From assembly GCA_024103495.1 (NCBI GenBank), contig JAGFIQ010000149.1, positions 62,001-126,000 on the forward strand: DNA of 64,000 nt, in the 5' to 3' direction. Every line of letters starts with the position of its first letter. Position 1 is the stretch's first letter. The notes beneath the pieces are model-generated. The model had not been told where the DNA came from. It worked only from the letters and a program-made list of their open reading frames with translations, and did no database searches. Positions 16,920 through 24,997 of this stretch are shown here, in pieces. The DNA comes from Aridibacter famidurans (GTDB taxonomy: Bacteria > Acidobacteriota > Blastocatellia > Pyrinomonadales > Pyrinomonadaceae). Made by a program: the position numbers and the translations under genes.

Positions 16920-17465
16920 TCAGTGGTCCATTGGTTCGCGGTCCTGGATCGTGACGATCGCGAACGACCTGATCGCGTTGTTCGTCGGATTGCGGATCTC
17001 GAAGACGATGTCCCCGGTGCTGATCGTCACGCCGTCGACGAAGCTGTCGCCTTTGTTGATCTCGGTAAGCCTCGCCCTGCTCGGAAGGCTGACGTCGAGT
17101 CTTTCATCGTCCATACCGACGTGAAAGTACTGAGCGGGAGCCACTCCGACCACGTAATTCTTTATCTCTCCCGGCGCCAGGTTAAGGGTGATCCGACCTT
17201 CCGTCATTCCCCTTTTGAATCGCACACGCTCCGGGCCGGCCGGAGCCGGTTCAGGCGTTTCCTCTTCTTCAGGCTCCGGAGATGCTTCGGTTTCCTCGTC
17301 CCCAAAATCGAAATCGGGTGTTGAAGACGATTCTTCCGTCGAGGCCCTCTCCGGACTGCTCGCGTTGTTCTCGGCAGGCGCTTCGCCGGCTTCACCGCCG
17401 CAGGCCACAGCGATCGAAACGATCAGCAGCAATGCCGCTATCGAGTTGTATATGGACTTCGTCAA
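16920..17465 (-). CDS. Small lipoprotein with acidic linker, unknown function
   Basis: I place the start at a TTG (complement of 17463-17465), preceded by GGGGG eight bases upstream. This gives 181 residues with a clean lipoprotein signal (LLLIVSIAVAC-G). The frame is open further upstream but that part overlaps the divergent operon's leader and has no protein-like character. After the lipidated Cys comes an Asn/Ser/Glu/Pro-rich acidic linker (about 22-75). A compact C-terminal domain of about 100 residues follows (RVRFKRGMTEGRITLNLAPG ... IVTIQDREP). No family recognised. It precedes the SolA-like gene in the same direction. Confidence 0.7.
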   Translation of the reverse strand: MTKSIYNSIAALLLIVSIAVACGGEAGEAPAENNASSPERASTEESSSTPDFDFGDEETEASPEPEEEETPEPAPAGPERVRFKRGMTEGRITLNLAPGEIKNYVVGVAPAQYFHVGMDDERLDVSLPSRARLTEINKGDSFVDGVTISTGDIVFEIRNPTNNAIRSFAIVTIQDREPMDH

Positions 17466-17627
17466 TTCCTTTTCCCCCAGGTTAGATTTATATCGGATCG
17501 TGCATTTCCCAGAGTGCGCCTCCAGATCGCTGACCGCGCCTTCCCGGGATCCCCGGGCCGCTTCGAGCGCGAAAGCCCGAATGGTATTTTCCTGACGCGA
17601 ATTGCCGCGGCCGGAACGCACAAATTG

Positions 17628-17656
17628 TTGGTATTGCTCTGATTCATCTATATAAT
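17628..17656 (+). promoter_or_regulatory. Promoter of the formate dehydrogenase operon
   Basis: TTGGTA (17628-17633), a 17-base spacer and a perfect TATAAT (17651-17656). Transcription would begin near 17663, leaving a leader of about 75 bases before the ATG at 17738. The leader contains a short GC-rich dyad (AAGGGGGCCCTT). Confidence 0.7.
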
Positions 17657-17737
17657 CGTTTCCACGTAAAGTCCAAGGGGGCCCTTCCGAAAGTCCGGTT
17701 TGAGATCCCCTTACAAAGTTTTGGTCGTTCCCGCCTG

Positions 17738-19261
17738 ATGCAAAAGAAAGGAGCACAAAGAGAACGCATTCTGCACCTTCTGGAAGAAGAGGGAGGCGTC
17801 ACCGAAGACGCCGTCCGCAGGATATCCGCCGAAACCGGAGTTCCCGAGGCCGACATCTGGGGCACCGGACTCTTCTACACCCTGGTCAGCAAGCCCGGAA
17901 AACGTGTTCGCGTTTGCGACGGCCTTAGCTGCAGGATCAAGGGCTCGGACGAGCTTCTGGAGAGGCTCTCCGAAGAAGGTAAGGAATGTGAGCGTGTAAG
18001 CTGCCTGGGCCAGTGCGACCGGGCTCCCGCGACGCTCGATGAAAACCTCGAGCAGGTCTGCTACGGCGGCGTCGAGCGCGGGGTGACACCGGACGACCCG
18101 TCCCTGCCTATGAACCTCGGAGGGCCGAGGGTCGATTCGTATGCCTCGCTCGAAAAGGCGAAGGAAATAGGTTCCGACGCAGTGATCGCCGAGATAGAGG
18201 CCGCAGGCCTGCAGGGGCGCGGAGGAGCTGCGTTTCCCGCGCATATCAAATGGAGAAGCGTCCGCGGACAGACGGAGACCGAACGATACGTCATCTGCAA
18301 CGCCGACGAGGCCGAACCCGGCACCTTCAAGGACCGCGAGATCATACTCCGCCAGCCGCATCTTCTGCTCGAAGGTCTCGCCATCGCGGCGCACGCCGTC
18401 GGCGCGAAGAATGTTGCGATCTACATCCGCGGCGAGTTCACGTCCGAGAGGCGGATGATCGAAAAGGCGATCGATGAGGCCGGCGAAAAGATCTCCGGAT
18501 TCGACTGGAAGATCTACAACGGCCACGGCGCGTACATCTGCGGAGAAGAAACGGCGCTGATCGAATCGATGGAGGGCAAGCGCGGAATGCCGCGCCTCAA
18601 GCCTCCGTATCCGACCGAGTACGGTTTCCGCGGCAAGCCTACGCTGATGCACAATGTCGAGACGGCCGCCTGCGTGCCGGCGATCGTCAGCCGGGGCGGC
18701 GAATGGTTCAAGGGGCTAGGAAGGAACGAACCGGGCACGAAGCTCTACTGCGTTTCGGGCCACGTGAACCGGCCGGGGGTTTACGAGCTTCCGCTGGGCG
18801 TGACGCTCGACGAACTTGTAGAGGTCGCCGGCGGGTACGACGGGTCTCCCATCGCGTTCAGCCCGGGCGGGCCTTCGTCGGGATTCCTGCCGATCTCTGA
18901 CCGCGATGTTCCGCTCGATTTCAAGAGCCTGGCGAAAGCCGGTTCGATGCTCGGCAGCGCGGGCCTGGTCGTGCTGAACGACACCGTCGATATGGCGAAG
19001 GCGACCAAGTGGCAGCTGGATTTCTTCGAGCGCGAAAGTTGCGGCCAGTGCGCGCCGTGTAGAATAGGGACCAGATACCTTCGGCGGCAGGTCGATTCGT
19101 ACCTCGCGGACGGCGACCCGAATTCGCTCGAGTTCGCCGGAGACGTCGGCTGGGAGATGGAAGAGGGATCTATCTGCGGCCTCGGTATGGTCGCGGCGAA
19201 GCCGCTCGAAAGCGCGATGAAGCATTTTCCGGAAGTTTTTGAAGAAAGGTCATCAGAATGA
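17738..19261 (+). CDS. NuoE-NuoF fusion, NAD-reducing subunit of formate dehydrogenase
   Basis: A 507-residue fusion. Residues 1-110 are a NuoE-like thioredoxin-fold domain with the [2Fe-2S] ligands C60, C65, C89 and C93 (CDGLSC ... CLGQC). From about 140 on it is NuoF-like: the FMN/NADH site GRGGAAFP, NADEAEPGTFKDRE, GAYICGEETALIESMEG, an SLBB segment, and the [4Fe-4S] motif ESCGQCAPCRIGT. In NAD-dependent formate dehydrogenases these two units (FdsG and FdsB) pass electrons from the molybdenum subunit to NAD+. The stop codon overlaps the next start (ATGA at 19258-19261), so the two subunits are translationally coupled. The same fold serves hydrogenases and complex I; the neighbour decides the assignment. 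Confidence 0.93.
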   Translation: MQKKGAQRERILHLLEEEGGVTEDAVRRISAETGVPEADIWGTGLFYTLVSKPGKRVRVCDGLSCRIKGSDELLERLSEEGKECERVSCLGQCDRAPATLDENLEQVCYGGVERGVTPDDPSLPMNLGGPRVDSYASLEKAKEIGSDAVIAEIEAAGLQGRGGAAFPAHIKWRSVRGQTETERYVICNADEAEPGTFKDREIILRQPHLLLEGLAIAAHAVGAKNVAIYIRGEFTSERRMIEKAIDEAGEKISGFDWKIYNGHGAYICGEETALIESMEGKRGMPRLKPPYPTEYGFRGKPTLMHNVETAACVPAIVSRGGEWFKGLGRNEPGTKLYCVSGHVNRPGVYELPLGVTLDELVEVAGGYDGSPIAFSPGGPSSGFLPISDRDVPLDFKSLAKAGSMLGSAGLVVLNDTVDMAKATKWQLDFFERESCGQCAPCRIGTRYLRRQVDSYLADGDPNSLEFAGDVGWEMEEGSICGLGMVAAKPLESAMKHFPEVFEERSSE

Positions 19262-22023
19262 GCAGTAACAGATTCGACATCGAGATCAACGGAAAGGCGT
19301 GTTCCGCCGAAAAAGGCGAGACGGTATTCGAAGTGGCCGCGCGCGAGGGGATCAATATCCCGACGCTCTGCCACGATACGAGGCTCGAGCCGGCGGGAGC
19401 GTGCAGGGTTTGCCTCGTGGAGGTCGAAGGCCAAAGGAGGCTCGAGCCCGGATGCGCCTGGAAGGTCTCGGAAGGGATGAAGATCACGACCGAATCGGAA
19501 AGGATCGAGCGCCACAGGAAAGTGCTCTACGGCCTATACCTGGCGGATCACGAACTGGACGGTGAAGGCCTTCCGGTCGAAACCGGAAACGGCAACCAGC
19601 TCCGGGAGCTCGCGATGAAGACCGAGCCGCTGGCGCTTAACCCGGTCGAAGCTCCCAGGGCCGGACGCCCCTCGGACGAGAACCCGTACATTCGTTTCGA
19701 GCCCGAACTTTGCATTCTTTGCGCACGCTGCACGCGCTATTGCGACGAGGTCGAGGCCGTGAACGCGATCACGCTCGCGAACCGCGGATCGCATACGACG
19801 ATCGCGACCGCAGGGATGCGCGGGCTTCTCGACACCACCTGCGAGCTTTGCGGCGGATGCATCGACACCTGTCCCACGGGCGCGCTTGTCGAGAAGAAGT
19901 CTCCGGACCCGCTTCCCGCGGATGCGCGAAAGGTACGAACGACCTGCAACTTTTGCGGCGTCGGATGCCAGCTCGACCTGCACGTCGTCGGCACGAACGG
20001 CACAAGCCGTGTGGCGAAGGTCACGAGCCCGCCTCCGGGCGAGACCGTCAACGACGGCAATCTCTGCATCAAGGGACGGTTCGCGTACGACTTCATTCAT
20101 CACGAGGACCGCATTACCGAACCGCTCATACGCGGCGAGGACGGCGAGCTGCATCCCGCGACATGGGACGAAGCGATCGCCGCCGCCGCCGAGGGCCTAG
20201 GAAAAGTAAAGGAAAAATACGGCGCTGATGCCTTGGGGTTTGTTTCGTCCAGCCGCTGCACAGGTGAAGAGAATTACCTGATGCAGAAGATCTCGCGGGC
20301 TGTTTACGGAACGAACAACATTCATCAGTGCTCCGCTACCTGACACGCCCCAACCGTCGCCGGTCTGGTGACAATGTTTGGAGCAGGGGCAATGACGAAC
20401 TCGATCGACGAGATCAGGGACGCGGACCTTCTTTTCGTGACCGGTTCGAACACGACCGAGGCGCACCCGATAATCGCGATGGAGATGAAGCGCGCCATTC
20501 AGCGCGGCGCGAAGCTGATCGTCTCCGACCCTAGGAAGATCTGGATGGCGGACATCGCCGACATCTTCCTTCAGATAAGGCCCGGAACCGACGTCTGGCT
20601 TCTGAACGCGATGGCGAACGTCATCATCTCGGAAGGACTGACCGACGACGAGTTCATCGCCCGCAGCACGGTTGATTTCGACAAGGTCAAAGAGACCGTC
20701 GCGAAGTACACGCCCGAAGAGGCCGAGAAGGTCACCGGCGCACCCGCCGAACTGATCCGCGAGGCGGCGAGGCTCTACGCGACGACCAAAAAGGCCGGGA
20801 TCTACTACACCCTCGGGATCACCGAACACACTCACGGCACCGACAACGTTTACTGCCTGGCGAATCTCGTCCTGATGACGGGACACCTGGGCAAGCGTTC
20901 TGCGGGAATGAACCCTCTCCGAGGCCAGAACAATGTCCAGGGCGCGAACGACGCGGGAGCTTCGCCCGTGTTCTACCCGGGTTACCAGAGGGTGACGGAC
21001 GCGGAAGCGCAGAAGAAGTTCGAAGAGGCGTGGGGCGTCAAACTGTCTCCGAACGAGGGCCAGAACCTGAACGTGATGATGAAGAGCGTCATCAAGGGAA
21101 CGGTCCGGGGCCTGTACGTGATGGGCGAGGACATCGTCATCTCGGAGCCCAACGCCTCGAAGCTTGAGGTCGGGCTCAACGAGAACTGCGAGTTCCTCGT
21201 CTGCCAGGAGATCTTCCACAACGTCACGACGCAGTTCGCCGACGTGATACTTCCGGGCGCCTGCTTCGCCGAAAAGGACGGGGTGTTCACCAACAGCGAC
21301 CGCCGCGTGCAGAGGGTCCGGAAAGCGGTCGATCCTCCGGGGAACGCGCGCGAGGACTGGAAGATCCTGATCGATTTCGCGAAGGCGAGCGGCTACCCGA
21401 TGCCTGATTATTCTTCGCCCGCCGAGATCTACGACGAAATGGCCTCGCTGACGCCGAAGGTCGCTGGCATCTCTCATCGAAGGCTCGAAGAGAACGTGAT
21501 GGGCCTGCAGTGGCCGTGCCCCGAACCCGACCATCCCGGCACGCCGACCCTCCACGTCGACGGGCCTTTGAAAGGAAAGGCGGATTTCCAGGCGGTCGAG
21601 TACAGACCGAGCGCCGAGCTTCCTGACGACGAGTATCCTCTTGTGCTTTCGACAGGGCGCGTGCTCTATCACTACAACGCGGCGACGCAGACCAGGCGTG
21701 AGGCCGGTTCCGTAGCAAAGGTCGGAAGGAACTTCATCGAGATGAACCGCAAGGACGCCAAGAGGCTTGGTTTCGAAAACGGTGAAATGGTCGATGTCGT
21801 ATCCCGCCGCGGAAGGGTCGATGCCGAGGTGATGATCTCACCGAGAATGCGCGTGGGCTGCGTGTGGATGCCTATGCACTTCGCGGAATCGAGAGCGAAC
21901 TTGATCACCAACGACGCCGGAGATCCGGTGACGCAGACCGGCGAGTACAAGGTCTGCGCGGTCCGGATCGAGAGCCGCAACGGAAACGGGAATCGGAACC
22001 CGGAGCGCCAGCGACGGGCATAA
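19258..22023 (+). CDS. fdhF: Selenocysteine-containing formate dehydrogenase catalytic subunit (in-frame UGA)
   Basis: This is one 921-residue protein read through a UGA at 20341-20343 as selenocysteine 362, not two separate genes. The upstream part ends ...NNIHQCSAT. The frame resumes directly with HAPTVAGLVTMFGAGAMTN, the conserved segment that follows the Cys/Sec molybdenum ligand in formate dehydrogenases. A SECIS-type hairpin follows. Domains in order: plant-type [2Fe-2S] (about 1-80); two [4Fe-4S] ferredoxin clusters (CILCARCTRYC and CELCGGCIDTCPTGAL); the Mo domain's own [4Fe-4S] motif (CNFCGVGC); then the molybdopterin fold to the C-terminal dinucleotide-binding domain. The three cysteines of the NuoG-type His-Cys3 cluster are absent (ADHELDGEGLP). 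The last ten residues (NRNPERQRRA) and the stop come from a dispersed repeat. It would oxidise formate to CO2 and hand electrons to the NuoEF-like partner. Confidence 0.95.
20341..20372 (+). promoter_or_regulatory. Sec UGA codon and bacterial SECIS hairpin
   Basis: UGA at 20341-20343, then 12 bases, then GUCGCC (20356-20361), loop GGUCU (20362-20366) and GGUGAC (20367-20372). All six pairs form, one as a G-U wobble. The Escherichia coli fdhF element has the same layout: a short stem about 11 bases past the UGA with a GGUCU-containing loop read by SelB. The bases after the UGA (CACGCCCCA) are also close to those of fdhF as I recall it. The hairpin lies within the coding sequence, as bacterial SECIS elements must. 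Confidence 0.9.
21989..22022 (+). repeat. REP-like repeat copy forming the fdhF 3' end
   Basis: GGAACCCGGAGCGCCAGCGA followed by CGGGCATAA. This is the unit clustered at 177-410, 35459-35522 and (reversed) 55590-55626. Here it encodes the last residues of the formate dehydrogenase and supplies its TAA. Confidence 0.8.
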
Positions 22024-22192
22024 CCGGAACGCCCGTGTCCCTCAGGCGGTAAGCCTTGGCTGAGCACTCCGTCGTCTCCGACTTTCCCCCCCCCCGCCTG
22101 ATGCGCTCCGGCCCAAAAAGCTATAAACTTACCCCCAAATCCAATTCCGGTCCCTCCGGAACGCGCGTTCCGACGAACGCGCCGCCGCACCT

Positions 22193-23383
22193 ATGCCCAA
22201 ACCGTCGCCCTTCCACGAAAGGACTTCCGAACTCTGCCGGTCGATGAACTGGAAGGACTGGGCAGGCTACCACGCAGTAGTTTCTTACCAAGAGCATCAC
22301 GAACAGGAGTATTTCGCGTTCCGCCACGCCGCCGGGCTTATGGACGCGACCCCGCTCTTTAAGTATGAGATCAAGGGGCCGGACGCCGTTTATCTTCTCA
22401 ACCGTGTGATGGCGAAGGACATCGGCAAGCTTCGCGAAGGCCGCGTGACCTACTGCTGCTGGTGCGACGACGACGGAAGGGTTCTCGACGACGGGACCGT
22501 CTCGCGTCTCGGGAAAGAACATTTCAGGGTCACGGCGGCGGAGCCCTTTCTCCACTGGTTCATGCTGAACTCCCGCTCGCTCAACGTTTCGATAGAAGAC
22601 ATCACCTCCGAGTACGGGATGCTCGCCCTGCAGGGACCTCTTTCAAGGGAGATCATCGTGCGCGCCGCAGGCGAAGAGGCGTCATCGCTTGGATTTTTCC
22701 GGTTGATGCGCGCTTCGATCGCGGGACGCGACGTCACCGTCACCCGGACCGGTTACACGGGCGACCTCGGCTACGAGATCTGGTGCAGGAACCCGGACGC
22801 GCTCGCCATTTACGACACCGTGATGGACTTCGGCCGCGACTACCGGTTGATGCCGGCCGGGCTCGCAGCTCTTGACGTCGCGCGTGTCGAGGCCGGTTTC
22901 ATAATGAACGGCGTCGATTATTTCTCCGCGAACCATTGTCTTACCGATGACCGTAAATCGACTCCGTATGAACTGGGCCTCGGCTGGTCAGTGGATCTCG
23001 ACCGCGAGAACTTCATAGGCCGGGACGCCCTGAAACGCGAGAAGGAAGAAGGCAGCAAGTGGCGGTTCGTCGGTTTGGACATCGACTGGGATGCGTTCGA
23101 AGCAATCTTCGCGAAATTCGACCTTCCGCCCGAAACTCCGGCAGGCGCCTGGCGGACGCCCGTCCCGGTGTTCGGAATGGACGGAAAGCAGATCGGCCAG
23201 GCGACAAGCGGGGCGTGGTCTCCGACACTGAAGAAGAACCTAGCGCTCGCTTCATTAAAGACCGGCGAGTTCAGAATCGGGGACAGGGTCCAGATCGAGG
23301 TCACGGCGGAATACGAACGGAAGCTCTGTCCCGCAACCGTCTCGGAACCTATGTTTTATAACCCCAAACGGAAGCGCGCGTAG
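22193..23383 (+). CDS. GcvT-fold (aminomethyltransferase-like) folate-binding protein
   Basis: A 396-residue protein of the glycine-cleavage T-protein fold. Diagnostic segments are the N-terminal GLMDATPLFKYEIKGPDA (GcvT: G-x-x-D-x-S..), the GRVLDDGTVSRL region that holds the folate/catalytic aspartate, LALQGPLS, the RTGYTGDLGYEIW motif, GLAALDVARVEAG and a C-terminal barrel (about 290-390). In place of the usual D-V-S-H it has D-A-T-P, so it is probably not a true glycine-cleavage T protein but a relative that moves a methyl or methylene group to tetrahydrofolate. DmdA-like demethylases and the C-terminal part of dimethylglycine dehydrogenase are related possibilities. The next gene starts on the base after its stop; formate dehydrogenase ends 170 bases upstream. 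Confidence 0.87.
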   Translation: MPKPSPFHERTSELCRSMNWKDWAGYHAVVSYQEHHEQEYFAFRHAAGLMDATPLFKYEIKGPDAVYLLNRVMAKDIGKLREGRVTYCCWCDDDGRVLDDGTVSRLGKEHFRVTAAEPFLHWFMLNSRSLNVSIEDITSEYGMLALQGPLSREIIVRAAGEEASSLGFFRLMRASIAGRDVTVTRTGYTGDLGYEIWCRNPDALAIYDTVMDFGRDYRLMPAGLAALDVARVEAGFIMNGVDYFSANHCLTDDRKSTPYELGLGWSVDLDRENFIGRDALKREKEEGSKWRFVGLDIDWDAFEAIFAKFDLPPETPAGAWRTPVPVFGMDGKQIGQATSGAWSPTLKKNLALASLKTGEFRIGDRVQIEVTAEYERKLCPATVSEPMFYNPKRKRA

Positions 23384-24997
23384 ATGAACGATCACCCGAA
23401 CAAGCCCCGATCGGATTCATACGACGCGGTCGTCATAGGCGGCGGCCACAACGGGCTCGTGTGCGCGGCGTACCTTGCGAAGGCGGGGAAAAAGGTTCTC
23501 GTCGTCGAGCGGAGGCCGGTGCTCGGAGGAGCGGCGGTAAGTGAGGAAACGGTCGCGGGATTTACGTTCTCGACATTCTCTTACGTGGTCAGCCTGTTTC
23601 GTCCCCACATCATCCGCGAGCTCGATCTGGTCCGGCACGGTCTCCAGATAATCCCTATGGAGACGACCTACAATCCTATTCGCGGTGACAAGGGGCTTGT
23701 TCGCTGGGCGGACTCGGGAAGAACGCGCGACGAAATAGCGCGCTTTTCGCCGAAGGACGCCTCGCTCTATCCGGAGTTCGGCCTTGCGATGGGAAGGCTC
23801 TCAAGGTTCACGAAGAACGTCATCGATACCACCGCTCCGGAACCGACGTCGCTCGATCCGCGAGAGTTGATGAAGATGCTTCGGCTCGGCCGCCACCTGA
23901 AGGACCTCGATCCGGAAATGCGCTATCTGAATCTGAAGCTCCTGACGATGAGCGCGGTCGACTTTCTTCACGAATGGTTCGAGAGCGAGCCGCTAGTGCC
24001 CTCGATGGCGGGAAGCGGGATCATCGGCACGTTCCTCGGAATTCGGTCGCCCGGAACCGCATACGTACTTCTCCACCACTACATGGGCGAGATCGACGGA
24101 GCGTTCCGTGCGTGGGGGTTCTCGAAGGGCGGCACGGGACAGATCAGCATCGCCTGCGCGAAGGCGGCCGAATCGTTCGGAGCGGAGATCGTAGCCGGCG
24201 CCGGGGTCGACCACGTGAAGATCAGGAACGGCAGGGCGGTCGGCGTGGTGCTCGAGAATGGCGACGAGATAAAAGCGGCTACGGTCATCTCGAGCCTCGA
24301 TCCGAACCGCACCTTCCTGAAGCTGGTCGGCGAGAAAGAGCTTCCTGGCGATTTCGTCGCGAACATAAGGAGATACAAGAACAGGGGAAGCTCCGGCAAA
24401 GTGAACCTCGCGCTCGACCGCCTGCCTTCCTTCAAGGACGGCAGGCCGGACATCAGCCATCTGAAGGGCGACATCACGATCGCTCCTTCCGTCGATTACG
24501 TCGAGCGAGCTTACGACGAAGCGAAGTACGGCGAGTTCTCTAAACGGCCGTTCCTGAACATCGTCATCCCTTCGTTGTCCGACCCGAGCGTCGCGCCCCC
24601 GGGCAAGCACGTCCTTTCGGCATTCGTCCAGTACGCCCCGTACAACATCCGCGAAGGCGCCGACAAATGGCCCGAAAAGCGCGAAGCGTTCGGGGAAGCG
24701 GTCATCGACACGATCGAGGAATTCTGTCCCGACATACGCGAATGTATCGTCGGAAAGCAGGTGCTCAGCCCGTGGGATATCGAGAAGATCACGGGTCTCA
24801 CGGAAGGCAACATCTTCCAGGGAGAGCTGAGCCTTGAGCAGCTCGCCTTTCTGCGGCCGGTCGCGGAATGGTCAAGGTACCGCTCGCCGATAAGGGGCCT
24901 ATGGATGTGCGGCTCCGGGACGCACCCGGGGGGCGGCGTGATGGGCGCTCCGGGCGAGCTTGCGGCGAAGACGATGCTCGGGGAGGGAGGCGTCTGA
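23384..24997 (+). CDS. Phytoene-desaturase-like (PYROXD2-type) FAD oxidoreductase
   Basis: A 537-residue flavoprotein. The Rossmann motif lies near residues 15-40 (VVIGGGHNGLVCAAYLAKAG, then an acidic VVERRPVLGGAA). The middle has the GFSKGGTGQISIACAKAAES segment seen in the PYROXD2/CrtI-like family. The C-terminus carries the FAD-contacting GLWMCGSGTHPGGGVMGAPG. Although related to carotenoid desaturases, no carotenoid gene is nearby. The context, GcvT-like gene directly upstream (0 bases) and formate dehydrogenase before it, points to an amine or other small-molecule dehydrogenase; this is inference. Its TGA overlaps the ATG of the next gene. Confidence 0.88.
   Translation: MNDHPNKPRSDSYDAVVIGGGHNGLVCAAYLAKAGKKVLVVERRPVLGGAAVSEETVAGFTFSTFSYVVSLFRPHIIRELDLVRHGLQIIPMETTYNPIRGDKGLVRWADSGRTRDEIARFSPKDASLYPEFGLAMGRLSRFTKNVIDTTAPEPTSLDPRELMKMLRLGRHLKDLDPEMRYLNLKLLTMSAVDFLHEWFESEPLVPSMAGSGIIGTFLGIRSPGTAYVLLHHYMGEIDGAFRAWGFSKGGTGQISIACAKAAESFGAEIVAGAGVDHVKIRNGRAVGVVLENGDEIKAATVISSLDPNRTFLKLVGEKELPGDFVANIRRYKNRGSSGKVNLALDRLPSFKDGRPDISHLKGDITIAPSVDYVERAYDEAKYGEFSKRPFLNIVIPSLSDPSVAPPGKHVLSAFVQYAPYNIREGADKWPEKREAFGEAVIDTIEEFCPDIRECIVGKQVLSPWDIEKITGLTEGNIFQGELSLEQLAFLRPVAEWSRYRSPIRGLWMCGSGTHPGGGVMGAPGELAAKTMLGEGGV

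Noticed and set aside
20341..20343. Premature stop or frameshift splitting the formate dehydrogenase into a pseudogene
   Set aside because: The reading frame is unchanged on both sides, the position is that of the catalytic Cys/Sec, and a SECIS-like hairpin follows. Selenocysteine explains all three facts.
20197..21672. 491-codon minus-strand frame
   Set aside because: Shadow of the formate dehydrogenase gene; no domain and no promoter or ribosome site.
22086..22095. Run of ten C between formate dehydrogenase and the GcvT-like gene
   Set aside because: Possibly a phase-variable tract or a sequencing error, but it lies outside any gene and no promoter function could be shown.
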